A DNA stretch of 7,957 nucleotides from an uncultured Alphaproteobacteria bacterium (GTDB lineage Bacteria; Pseudomonadota; Alphaproteobacteria; UBA7887): contig CAJWOI010000113.1 of assembly GCA_913044255.1 (NCBI GenBank), forward strand, positions 1 through 7,957. Direction: 5' to 3'. The notes beneath the pieces are model-generated. The model was not told where the DNA came from, ran no database searches, and saw only the letters and a list, made by a program, of their open reading frames with translations. This document shows positions 1 to 6,856 of the stretch, piece after piece; positions within the stretch are counted from its first letter, which is position 1, and the number at the start of each line of letters is the position of its first letter. The translations under genes were made by a program, and so were the position numbers.

Positions 1-2330
1 AAAGTATGGGTGTCGAATGCGACACTCGGTCCGGTATCATCGTCGCCGGGGCGCCCGCCACCGCCTTCGGAAAATAGGACAATAGGAAGCCTGAAGCGGT
101 TGGCAAGATCGTACAAACGGTCTTGTTTGTAGTGGTTGCGCCGCCCTTGGGTTCCAGCGAGCACTGTATAATCGTACGAAACCACTAAGGCGCGCGAATT
201 TTGATCGTCAAAGTACTTGCCGTTGATAGACGCTGTACCGGCTACCACTCCGTCGGCGGGACTGTTTTTGCGCAACGTTTCAATATCATGACGCTGGTGC
301 TGTTTTGCGACAATTAGTGGCCAGTATTCCTGGAATGAACCGAGGTCAACTAATTGCGCAATGTTCTCTCGTGGCATGCGGTAACCACGTGCCCGGCGCT
401 TAGCCACTGCCTCCGGCCTGTTTTCATCCAATGTGAATGAGTGGCGGTCAATCGACTCTTTTAGATCCGGGCGGATATAGTTCAGATCAAGTTCATTCGT
501 GTCAGAGTTGTCGTCGGTGTCACCCTCACCGTCGATTTTTTCTATGAACAAGATTGGATGGCCTTCTCGTACGACGTCACCCTGGGCCATTGTGACCTTG
601 CGTACGACACCACTATCCTTTGCGGAGATGACGTGTTCCATTTTCATAGCCTCAACGACCGCAAGCTGCTGCCCTGGCTGTACCTGTTCACCAAGTGCAA
701 CATCTAGGGAGATGATGGTTCCTTGAATTGGCGCCGTCAGACCGACAGAGCCGTCCGGCCCTGTAGCTGGAAGTTGGTCTCCTGCCGCACCGTCTACATG
801 TAGCGAGGCTTTGACCTCCGCATCATAGGCAAAGAGTGCAAGAGGGTCTCTGCTTTCAATTTTTGCGCCGGCGTGGCCATCGGAGATCCCTGTGTCGCCT
901 TGGTCAATCGAAGCATAGTGTTGATCAGATTCCGTTGGCGCAGACAAAAGTTCCGTCAGATGTTCATCAACCCATCGAGTGTGTCCCTTCCCTTGGGCAA
1001 AGTGATCATGGTTCAAAATGTTCTGTAGAAACTGGATGTTTGTATTAACACCCTTCAAACGAAACTCACTGAGCGCTCGCATTGACCGCAAAACCGCATC
1101 GCGGAAGTTTTTGGTAGGTGAATGGCAGATCACCTTTGCCAACAAAGAGTCGAAGGCGTTGCTGGTGTGATAACCAGCGTACCCGAATCCATCTGTACGG
1201 ACACCTGGACCATTCGGTGCTTCATAAATAGAAAGCGTTCCCGTTGCTGGCCGCACGGATCCATCATCTTCATATGTCTCCATATTTACGCGGGTTTCAA
1301 TGGCGTATCCACGAGGTTCTGAGATAAGTTGATTATTTAGTTCAAGTTCGCCGAGAGAGGCTCCATCGGCGAGGCGAATTTGGGTCTGAACCAGATCCAC
1401 CCCCATCACCTCCTCGGTAACGGTGTGCTCTACTTGTAGGCGTGCGTTGGCTTCGATAAAGATGAATGGCTGCGCATTACTACGATTTGAGAGATCAACC
1501 AGGAATTCAAACGTGCCCAAATTTGTGTAACGGACGTGTTCCGCAAACTGCATTGCTGCGTCTATTATTTCTGTGCGAAGATCGTTGGAGAGATTAGGTG
1601 CTGGGGCAACCTCGATAATTTTTTGAAAGCGACGTTGAAAGCTGCATTCGCGTTCTCCTAAATGCGCGACATTTCCATTTTTATCCCCAACGATTTGCAC
1701 CTCGATGTGGCGCGCGCGCGAAATAAATTCCTCTACGTATAATCCGTCTTGTCCGAAAGCTATTTTTGATTCTGAGCTGCAGCGTTCGTAGGCAGACTCG
1801 ATATCGTCTGCAGCAGTTACAACACGCGTACCTCTCCCGCCGCCGCCAGCTATGGCTTTGATCATCATATTACTTGGGGAGATTTGTTCAAAAAACCCCT
1901 TAGCGTCATCCAATGTTATTGCGCGATCTAAACCACGAAGCACGGGAAGGCCAATGGATGCTGCAGTTGTGCGTGCCTTAACTTTGTCTCCGAAGAGGTC
2001 TAGGTGTTTAGTGTTTGGACCAATGAAGAGCAGCCCCGAGTTGGCGCACCGATCGGCAAAATCGGCCCGCTCGGCCAGGAAACCATAACCTGGATGGATT
2101 GCGTCGCAGCCCATTTCTTGTGCTGCGGTGAAAATTGCATCCATATCGAGGTAAGCCTTGGGTCCGTTGCCCTTCAGGGGACACGATTTGTTCGCGACCT
2201 GGGTGTGTAAACTGTTTGCGTCATCCTCTGAATATACGGCGACCGCCTTTAGGCCCAAGTCCCTCGCAGCCTGGGCAATTCGGATGGCTATCTCACCGCG
2301 GTTGGCAATCAGAAGGGCGGAAATTTTCAT
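1..2330 (-). CDS. Single-chain biotin-dependent acyl-CoA carboxylase (BC-BCCP-CT), C-terminally truncated by window edge
   Basis: The minus-strand frame is open from ATG at 2330 to the window edge, giving 776 codons with no stop. Residues 1-450 are a biotin carboxylase: IANRGEIAIR near the N-terminus, HPGYGFLAE at 79-87, the ATP-grasp glycine loop GGGGRG at 162-167, ERECSFQRRFQK at 226-237 and the catalytic EANARLQVEHTVTE at 293-306. A linker of about 75 residues follows, then a biotinyl domain (529-597) with EAMKMEH at 560-566; Lys563 is the predicted biotin site. An acidic linker (600-613) leads into a carboxyltransferase with YTVLAGTQG and EGGGGRPGD at 755-763. Such enzymes carboxylate an acyl-CoA using ATP and bicarbonate in the cytoplasm. 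This order in one chain matches the long-chain acyl-CoA carboxylase (LCC) type rather than two-subunit PCC/MCC. AGGAA at 2336-2340, five bases upstream, supports the start. The acyl substrate cannot be told; the rest of the carboxyltransferase lies outside. Confidence 0.95.
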   Translation of the reverse strand, partial: MKISALLIANRGEIAIRIAQAARDLGLKAVAVYSEDDANSLHTQVANKSCPLKGNGPKAYLDMDAIFTAAQEMGCDAIHPGYGFLAERADFADRCANSGLLFIGPNTKHLDLFGDKVKARTTAASIGLPVLRGLDRAITLDDAKGFFEQISPSNMMIKAIAGGGGRGTRVVTAADDIESAYERCSSESKIAFGQDGLYVEEFISRARHIEVQIVGDKNGNVAHLGERECSFQRRFQKIIEVAPAPNLSNDLRTEIIDAAMQFAEHVRYTNLGTFEFLVDLSNRSNAQPFIFIEANARLQVEHTVTEEVMGVDLVQTQIRLADGASLGELELNNQLISEPRGYAIETRVNMETYEDDGSVRPATGTLSIYEAPNGPGVRTDGFGYAGYHTSNAFDSLLAKVICHSPTKNFRDAVLRSMRALSEFRLKGVNTNIQFLQNILNHDHFAQGKGHTRWVDEHLTELLSAPTESDQHYASIDQGDTGISDGHAGAKIESRDPLALFAYDAEVKASLHVDGAAGDQLPATGPDGSVGLTAPIQGTIISLDVALGEQVQPGQQLAVVEAMKMEHVISAKDSGVVRKVTMAQGDVVREGHPILFIEKIDGEGDTDDNSDTNELDLNYIRPDLKESIDRHSFTLDENRPEAVAKRRARGYRMPRENIAQLVDLGSFQEYWPLIVAKQHQRHDIETLRKNSPADGVVAGTASINGKYFDDQNSRALVVSYDYTVLAGTQGRRNHYKQDRLYDLANRFRLPIVLFSEGGGGRPGDDDTGPSVAFDTHT

Positions 2331-2350
2331 AGCGGTTCCTATGCGGAATT

Positions 2351-2356
2351 ATTGTA
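2351..2356 (-). promoter_or_regulatory. Possible -10 element for the carboxylase gene
   Basis: Read on the minus strand this is TACAAT, five of six matches to the sigma70 -10 consensus. It lies 20 bases upstream of the carboxylase ATG and would give a short leader holding the AGGAA ribosome site. I see no convincing -35 box 16-18 bases further upstream, so this is only a candidate. Confidence 0.25.
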
Positions 2357-2415
2357 GAGCAAGGGACAAATCGTTAGGTTCGCATCATTGGAACATACCA
2401 ATGACTCCCCATATG

Positions 2416-2445
2416 GCCAACGCTGGGTTTTGTTCGGTCGTTGGC
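2416..2445. repeat. Perfect 7-bp inverted repeat in the divergent intergenic region
   Basis: GCCAACG (2416-2422) and CGTTGGC (2439-2445) are exact reverse complements separated by 16 bases. It sits in the 251-base gap (2331-2581) between the divergent carboxylase and AhpD-like genes. It could be a hairpin in a leader transcript or a two-half-site operator. No T-run follows on either strand, so a terminator is unlikely. A 7-bp match in about 250 bases could also be chance. I see no other gene or RNA in this gap. Confidence 0.3.
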
Positions 2446-2570
2446 TCGCTCCTGGTTGCTGCGAAAGATGAGTGAGGCGTAGCCGTTTAACCATGCAGGT
2501 ATTTGGCATTGCAGAACAATACGCGCATTTTGAGCGACAACCTACGCTTGACGTAAGATTGGCAAAAAAA

Positions 2571-2576
2571 AGGTGA
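2571..2576 (+). promoter_or_regulatory. Ribosome binding site that decides the AhpD-like gene start
   Basis: AGGTGA lies after a run of A and ends five bases before the ATG at 2582. Earlier in-frame starts, GTG at 2573 and ATG at 2576, overlap or abut this site, and I see no other Shine-Dalgarno sequence correctly placed for them. The ATG at 2582 is therefore the better start. Confidence 0.6.
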
Positions 2577-2581
2577 TGAAC

Positions 2582-3187
2582 ATGGCACGAGTGCGGGATG
2601 TTGAGGCGCGAGAAGTTGATGCCGATTTACAGCCTATCTACCAAAAATATGGAGAAGAATATGGGCCGTTTATGAATCAAGTTCGTGTATTTGCTCACCG
2701 TCCGGTTTTGCTTAAGCATATGATGGGTATGTTATTAGAAATGGCTGACGAATCTGTGGTTAAGAAACGTCACTTGGAGATAGCACTGGTCACCGTATCG
2801 AAAATAAATGAATGTCGTTACTGCGTAGCACACCATGCACCGCGCCTGATAGCGAGTGGGCTGTCAGCGAAGACCATTGATCACATTTTGGAGCCAGACT
2901 GCCCCGATCTTGATTCAATAGATAAGCTGGTACGTGATTACGCGGTTCAAGTAACAACTGATTCTAAGTTGGTTTCTGATAGTATTTTTTCACGTCTGCG
3001 AGTTGAATTTACCGAGGCGCAACTAGTCGAATTGACATTTCGAATTTCTCTCTGCGGATTTTACAACCGGTTCAATGAAGCTCTTCAAATTGAGATAGAA
3101 GATGGTGTCCTTGAAGATTTATTGGCCAAAGGCGGCACGTTGGATAATTTGCCACCGGGTCCGGTGACGCTTGCAAACCAGTTATAA
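2582..3187 (+). CDS. AhpD-like carboxymuconolactone decarboxylase family protein
   Basis: A 201-residue soluble protein of the CMD/AhpD alkylhydroperoxidase fold. Using the ATG at 2582, the core motif is ECRYCVAHH at residues 77-85: Cys78 and Cys81 form the CxxC and His85 lies four residues after the second Cys. Glu66 lies twelve residues before Cys78. This spacing matches Glu118, Cys130, Cys133 and His137 of mycobacterial AhpD, while Tyr80 stands where AhpD has His132. That supports a thiol-based peroxidase or disulfide-reductase chemistry rather than decarboxylation, since true carboxymuconolactone decarboxylases lack the CxxC. There is no signal peptide or membrane segment. An in-frame GTG at 2573 would add three residues but overlaps the ribosome site. 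The PAL-like gene follows 134 bases downstream on the same strand. I see no clear terminator between them, so co-transcription is possible. The physiological substrate is unknown. Confidence 0.92.
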   Translation: MARVRDVEAREVDADLQPIYQKYGEEYGPFMNQVRVFAHRPVLLKHMMGMLLEMADESVVKKRHLEIALVTVSKINECRYCVAHHAPRLIASGLSAKTIDHILEPDCPDLDSIDKLVRDYAVQVTTDSKLVSDSIFSRLRVEFTEAQLVELTFRISLCGFYNRFNEALQIEIEDGVLEDLLAKGGTLDNLPPGPVTLANQL

Positions 3188-3321
3188 GGTATGTTTGCAG
3201 AACCAGATAACCTGACCGCACAATTGTAGTGGGACTTTGCCGCATGATTGAAGATCTCGCAGATTGATCGGCCACTGTGCGCATGGGATTTACATATAGT
3301 TGGATGTAAGGGAGCGGGTTA

Positions 3322-4320
3322 ATGGCAAAGGGACCACATAACCTTGAATATGAAGTCTTGGAGGGGTGGGAAAAACTTCCTGAAGATTGGTCTTTCGTTG
3401 AAGTGGCTGGAATCGGAGTTGATAGGCAGGATCTGGTCTATGTCTTCAATCGAGGTGAGCATCCGATGATCATTTTTGACAAGGAGGGACAGTTTATCGG
3501 TGCATGGGGTGAAGGCATTTTCACGAATCCGCACGGTATTTTTATCGATCAAAACGATCACATTTGGTGTGCCGACAATTTTGACCACACCGTGCGCAAA
3601 TTCACCACATCGGGCGAACTACTGATGACGCTTGGTGATACTGAAAATCCCTCCGATACTGGATTCAAGCTTAACGAGAGTCCCGTATGCTGTGCTGCTG
3701 GACCATTTAACATGGTCACCAAGGCAGCAATGGGACCAGACGGGGATCTATTTATTGCTGATGGTTATGGTAATGCCCGTGTCCATCGATACAGTGCTGA
3801 TGGCAGTTTGAAAATGTCTTGGGGGGAGCCTGGCAGCGGTCCTGGAGAATTCAATCTGCCGCATTCCATCGTCGTTGATCGTTCTGGAAGAGTTTTCGTA
3901 GCAGACCGTGAAAATTCCCGGATACAGATATTTTCTTCGGAAGGAGAATTCTTAGACGAATGGACATGGACGAATCGTCCTTGCGACTTGTTTCTTGATG
4001 ATCAAGAAAATCTTTACATCGCTGAACTTGGTTGGTCCGTCCCGATGCGTAAGTCGCGGCACTTTAATATAATGGAGTTGCCTCCAGTCGGACATGATCC
4101 GATTGCTAGAGTGACTATTTGTGATCTTGATGGCAATGTTCAGTCGCGTATTGGTGGGCCAAAACCACTTTTGCCGGGAAATTTCATACAGCCCCACGGA
4201 ATTTGGGCCGACTCTCGAGGAGATTTATACGTCGGTGAGGTTGTCAAAAGTGGCAGGGCCATCGAATACTTTGCGCCATTTACATGCCATTCTTTTCAGA
4301 AATTTGTTCGTTCGGGCTGA
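3322..4320 (+). CDS. NHL-repeat beta-propeller, peptidyl-alpha-hydroxyglycine alpha-amidating lyase (PAL)-like
   Basis: A 332-residue protein made of NHL repeats, as in a six-bladed propeller; no signal peptide or membrane segment is seen, so it is probably cytoplasmic. Blades begin at NPHG (69-72), LPHS (179-182) and QPHG (290-293), and VADREN (193-198) is close to the matching strand of animal PAL. From memory of rat PAL, its zinc ligands His585, His690 and His786 correspond to His71, His181 and His292, and its active-site Arg533, Tyr654 and Arg706 to Arg44, Tyr149 and Arg196. Met784 is replaced by Gln290. PAL splits peptidyl-alpha-hydroxyglycine into an amidated peptide and glyoxylate; the bacterial homologues have no settled function. 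No copper monooxygenase partner is present in the window. AAGGGAG at 3308-3314, seven bases before the ATG, supports the start. The C-terminus (SFQKFVR) seems complete. The family is certain; the lyase activity is inference. Confidence 0.9.
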   Translation: MAKGPHNLEYEVLEGWEKLPEDWSFVEVAGIGVDRQDLVYVFNRGEHPMIIFDKEGQFIGAWGEGIFTNPHGIFIDQNDHIWCADNFDHTVRKFTTSGELLMTLGDTENPSDTGFKLNESPVCCAAGPFNMVTKAAMGPDGDLFIADGYGNARVHRYSADGSLKMSWGEPGSGPGEFNLPHSIVVDRSGRVFVADRENSRIQIFSSEGEFLDEWTWTNRPCDLFLDDQENLYIAELGWSVPMRKSRHFNIMELPPVGHDPIARVTICDLDGNVQSRIGGPKPLLPGNFIQPHGIWADSRGDLYVGEVVKSGRAIEYFAPFTCHSFQKFVRSG

Positions 4321-4361
4321 GGGAATTTTCGCCGCGGGTTGGAGAGGCAAGCACTATGGGC

Positions 4362-4375
4362 TCCTGACATCAGGA
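4362..4375. terminator. Short palindrome between convergent genes, possible weak bidirectional terminator
   Basis: TCCTGACATCAGGA is a perfect inverted repeat (TCCTGA / TCAGGA) located in the 68 bases between the stop of the PAL-like gene and the stop of the convergent transporter gene. The place suits a shared terminator, but the stem is only 5-6 bp and no T-run follows on either strand, so an intrinsic terminator is not well supported. Confidence 0.22.
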
Positions 4376-4388
4376 CTAGTATCCTAGG

Positions 4389-5294
4389 TTATCGGAGTAC
4401 GAGGACGATGATTCCAGCGACTACCAGGGCAATTCCGAACAATTCCAAACGTAGTATTTTTTCCCGAAAAATTAATACAGATGCACCAATGGTAAACACA
4501 AGTTCAATTTGACCTAAGGCACGAACCAATGCGGCGTTCTGAATGGTCATTGCAGTAAACCACCCGATGGAGCCAACAGCTCCACTTGCACCAACCCAGA
4601 TTGCAATCCGCCAAGCAGCTAACGCGTCGCGTAGCTCACCTGGGTTGCGCAGCGCCATGTAAATAGCCATCATAAACGTTTGCAAAACCAACACTAACGC
4701 CAGCGTAAAAGCCGCCTGTACAAGAAAGCCGTTGCCCTCAAGAGACAAAGAAGCACCTCTGTATGATACTGCTGCAATTCCGAAGGACGCACCTGATGCC
4801 AACCCTACTAAGGCCGAACGAGTCAGCCAAGGATGTGTGGTACTTGAAAATGTAGCCGGATTGCGCGCAGTTGAAATAATCATTACTCCGATAAGGCTAA
4901 TAAAAATGCCAAGTGTAGCCGCCAACGAAATAGTCTCACCAAGAAACACGATCGCAAAAATGGCTGCCTGAACTGTCTCGGTTTTGGAGTAAGCAGTGCC
5001 GACCGCAAAATTTCGGGCGTCAAACAATGTTAATAAGAGGGCAGTCCCGGCTATTTGAGAAATCCCCCCCAAAATTACGAAAACCAAAAATCTTGCATTG
5101 GGGGCCGGTAGATCGAATTCGAAGAGGCCTACGAGTACGGCGAGATATGCGATAGCGAATGGAAAGCCATAACCAAAACGAACGAATGTTGCCCCAGTAG
5201 TTCCTAGTTGCCCCTTAAGGTGTTTTTGCAAAGAGGAACGGATATTCTGTAGGAATGCGGCGCCAATCGTCAGGGGAATCCAGAGCCAGGTCAT
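4389..5294 (-). CDS. DMT superfamily transporter, EamA domains
   Basis: A 301-residue, very hydrophobic inner-membrane protein with about ten predicted helices, roughly at residues 3-19, 36-59, 68-90, 96-117, 121-142, 155-176, 187-212, 229-252, 256-278 and 282-300. It is built as two EamA-like halves. GTAYSKTETVQAAIFA and FLGE in the first half, and ALGQIELVFT with FREK in the second, are the typical end-of-half EamA signatures. The length is usual for the family. DMT proteins move small metabolites such as amino acids, sugars or organic acids, often outward; the substrate cannot be inferred here. The gene converges on the PAL-like gene and diverges from the hydratase gene across 79 bases. 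The ATG at 5294 has no clear Shine-Dalgarno sequence; it is chosen because it precedes the first helix directly. Confidence 0.92.
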   Translation of the reverse strand: MTWLWIPLTIGAAFLQNIRSSLQKHLKGQLGTTGATFVRFGYGFPFAIAYLAVLVGLFEFDLPAPNARFLVFVILGGISQIAGTALLLTLFDARNFAVGTAYSKTETVQAAIFAIVFLGETISLAATLGIFISLIGVMIISTARNPATFSSTTHPWLTRSALVGLASGASFGIAAVSYRGASLSLEGNGFLVQAAFTLALVLVLQTFMMAIYMALRNPGELRDALAAWRIAIWVGASGAVGSIGWFTAMTIQNAALVRALGQIELVFTIGASVLIFREKILRLELFGIALVVAGIIVLVLR

Positions 5295-5311
5295 GATATA
5301 AGTAGGTCAGT

Positions 5312-5317
5312 TATAAT
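5312..5317 (+). promoter_or_regulatory. Possible -10 element for the hydratase-lyase operon
   Basis: A perfect TATAAT stands in the 79-base divergent gap, 56 bases before the hydratase ATG. No -35 match is visible at 16-18 bases upstream, where the sequence already enters the transporter gene. On the other strand the same gap has TACAAT (5325-5330), which could serve the transporter. Both are weak candidates. Confidence 0.3.
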
Positions 5318-5373
5318 GGGCGAGATTGTAACAGTGTCTTTGCTAAGTCGAGTGTAAGAAAGGTAAATCCGTA

Positions 5374-5826
5374 ATGGCAGGTCTCTACTACGAACAGTTT
5401 AAAATTGATATGGAATTTAAGCATTCTTTAACTCGGACTGTGACGGAGATGGACAACATTATGTTTTGCGCCATGACTCACAACCCACAGCCACTGCATT
5501 TGGATGAGGAATTTGGCAAAAAGACTGAGTATGGGAAGCGCATTGTTAACAGTCTTTTTACGCTCGGCCTGGTCATCGGCGTGAGCGTCGGTGAAACAAC
5601 CTTAGGTACCACACTTGGGAATCTTGGTATGACCGATGTACGGTTTGTCAAACCAGTGTTTCACGGGGATACGATCCGTGCAATGACACGCGTTAAGGAG
5701 ATGAGGGAAAGCAAGTCCAGACCAAACGCTGGTTTGGTAACATTTGAGCATTTTGGATTCAATCAACGCGATGAGGAAGTAGCGTACTGCGTTCGTACAG
5801 GTCTGATGATGAAGCAACCATCATGA
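5374..5826 (+). CDS. MaoC family dehydratase (enoyl-CoA hydratase, itaconyl-/mesaconyl-CoA hydratase-like)
   Basis: A 150-residue single hot-dog protein. The hydratase-2 type active-site segment is MTHNPQPLHLD at 34-44: His42 matches the catalytic His of the usual GDxNPxH motif, but the catalytic Asp position is Asn37. Further family signatures are IVNSLFTLGL, NLGMTDVRF, KPVFHGDT and ESKSRP. I recall this N-for-D form as typical of a MaoC subfamily often found beside CitE-like lyases, so it is probably a subfamily trait rather than damage. It likely adds water to an unsaturated acyl-CoA in the cytoplasm, giving the hydroxyacyl-CoA cleaved by its neighbour. The mesaconyl-CoA hydratase of the ethylmalonyl-CoA pathway is, as far as I recall, about twice as long. 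AAAGG before the ATG, about nine bases away, supports the start. The stop TGA overlaps the lyase start, pointing to translational coupling. The substrate is unproven. Confidence 0.92.
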   Translation: MAGLYYEQFKIDMEFKHSLTRTVTEMDNIMFCAMTHNPQPLHLDEEFGKKTEYGKRIVNSLFTLGLVIGVSVGETTLGTTLGNLGMTDVRFVKPVFHGDTIRAMTRVKEMRESKSRPNAGLVTFEHFGFNQRDEEVAYCVRTGLMMKQPS

Positions 5827-6707
5827 TGATTCGCTCTTGGCTTTTTGTTCCTGGTGACAGTGAACGGAAACTGGAGAAAGGGAGAGAAAATGAGGCAGAT
5901 GCTTTAATTCTAGATCTTGAGGATGCGGTCTCCAACGACCGGCAAGCTTTTGCCAGAGATATGGTTCGCAATTTTCTCAGTGCCAATCCAGAGCGTGCCA
6001 CTCAACAGCTTTGGGTTCGCATTAATCCGCTTGATACAGAGCTATCATTGCCGGACCTGGCTGCTGTAATGGCGGGAGCACCAGATGGTATTGTTCTTCC
6101 CAAAGTCTATTCCGCAGCTGACGTAAACACTCTTTCCAATTACCTGGCGGCATTAGAGGTGCGGGAAGGATTGACTCACGGCTCAACCAAAATCATCTGC
6201 GTGGCGACGGAAACGGCCTCCTCTCTGTTAACGTTTCATACGTATCTAGATAACGTCACCGAACGTTTGATTGGAATGACGTGGGGAGGAGAGGACTTGG
6301 CTGCTGCTCTGGGAGCAAGCGATAACCGAAATCCCGATACTGGCGGATATGATGATCCATATCTGATAGCAAAATCTCTTTGCCTGGCCACAGCACGGGC
6401 AATTGATGTCCAGCCGATTGGTGTAGTTTATGTGGACTTCCGAGATTTGCAGGGCCTGGAGTCTGAGTGTTTGCGGGATCGACGTGCTGGCTTTATTGGG
6501 AAAGTCGCCATTCACCCCGCCCAGTCAGCGGTGATAAACCGAGCCTTTGCGCCCTCCGATGACGAAATTGCATACGCAAAAAAGGTGGTCGAAGTCTTCA
6601 AGCAAAATCCAGGAGTCGGGACTGTAGGCCTGGATGGCAAGATGCTTGATATGCCACATCTGAAGCAAGCGCGAAATGTTCTGCTTCTGGCTCAGCAAAG
6701 TCGCTAG
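5823..6707 (+). CDS. HpcH/HpaI-CitE family CoA-ester lyase (citramalyl-CoA / malyl-CoA lyase-like)
   Basis: A 294-residue cytoplasmic TIM-barrel lyase of the CitE-like group. Motifs in order: RSWLFVPGDSERK (4-16), LDLEDAV (30-36), WVRIN with the likely catalytic Arg66, LPKV (92-95), ATETA with the likely Mg ligand Glu130, GGEDLAAALG with the second ligand Asp158, and GFIGKVAIHPAQ (223-234). Length and motifs are complete. The family cleaves (or forms) 3-hydroxyacyl-CoA esters into a 2-oxo acid and acetyl- or propionyl-CoA; citramalyl-CoA to pyruvate and acetyl-CoA, or malyl-CoA to glyoxylate and acetyl-CoA, are the best guesses. Citrate lyase beta itself is unlikely because no citD or citF homologue is next to it. 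The start ATG at 5823 overlaps the hydratase stop (ATGA); ATG at 5826 is an equally possible start one codon later. The two genes almost certainly form one operon. Confidence 0.93.
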   Translation: MMIRSWLFVPGDSERKLEKGRENEADALILDLEDAVSNDRQAFARDMVRNFLSANPERATQQLWVRINPLDTELSLPDLAAVMAGAPDGIVLPKVYSAADVNTLSNYLAALEVREGLTHGSTKIICVATETASSLLTFHTYLDNVTERLIGMTWGGEDLAAALGASDNRNPDTGGYDDPYLIAKSLCLATARAIDVQPIGVVYVDFRDLQGLESECLRDRRAGFIGKVAIHPAQSAVINRAFAPSDDEIAYAKKVVEVFKQNPGVGTVGLDGKMLDMPHLKQARNVLLLAQQSR

Positions 6708-6856
6708 TTCCTCTTCATGATTGTTTTTTATCTCGCCGCCCTTTTCAGATAATTGATTACCGTAGACAATAATTAAGTAGCGATGTTTTTTCCCATAGAA
6801 ATATCCAACTGGGTTCTGCGCGAACTTAGTTTTATCCTTCTATTAAAGGACCGGTA
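6708..6856. other. Intergenic region between lyase and NosR-like gene
   Basis: These 149 bases are AT-rich and hold no ORF or RNA gene that I recognise. Two T-runs (6724-6729 and about 6785-6790) are not preceded by a stable stem, so no intrinsic terminator is supported. AAAGGA at 6845-6850 is a good ribosome site for the next gene, six bases before its ATG. A promoter for that gene should lie here, but no clear -35/-10 pair is visible. Confidence 0.5.

Noticed and set aside
499..2475. Several plus-strand open frames of 65-105 codons opposite the carboxylase and its upstream gap
   Set aside because: They lie mostly antisense to a continuous, motif-rich carboxylase frame, have no recognisable domain, and overlap one another. 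They are shadows of the real gene.
2503..2531. TTGGCA plus CATTTT as a sigma70 promoter for the AhpD-like gene
   Set aside because: The spacing is 17 bases, but the -10 part matches only three of six consensus bases.
2548..2576. TTGACG as a -35 box upstream of the AhpD-like gene
   Set aside because: At 17 bases downstream the sequence is already the ribosome site, so no -10 element or leader can be placed.
3072..3588. Minus-strand open frames across the end of the AhpD-like gene and the start of the PAL-like gene
   Set aside because: They are antisense to genes with clear family motifs and good ribosome sites; their own translations show no family features.
4121..4387. Plus-strand 88-codon frame overlapping the 3' end of the PAL-like gene
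   Set aside because: It is out of frame with a conserved gene end and encodes no recognisable motif.
5476..5508. MaoC-like gene as an inactivated pseudogene because of the missing catalytic Asp
   Set aside because: The frame is full length, the other family motifs are intact, it is coupled to an intact lyase gene, and the substitution looks like a subfamily trait.
6715..6730. T-run after the lyase gene as an intrinsic terminator
   Set aside because: No GC-rich stem precedes the T-run; the only palindrome nearby is a six-base TCATGA.
6753..6770. FNR/ANR-like box (TTGAT half-site followed by CAA) upstream of the NosR-like gene
   Set aside because: The second half-site does not match ATCAA at the required four-base spacing, so only one half is present. 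It would have been attractive because nosR genes are often under FNR-type control.
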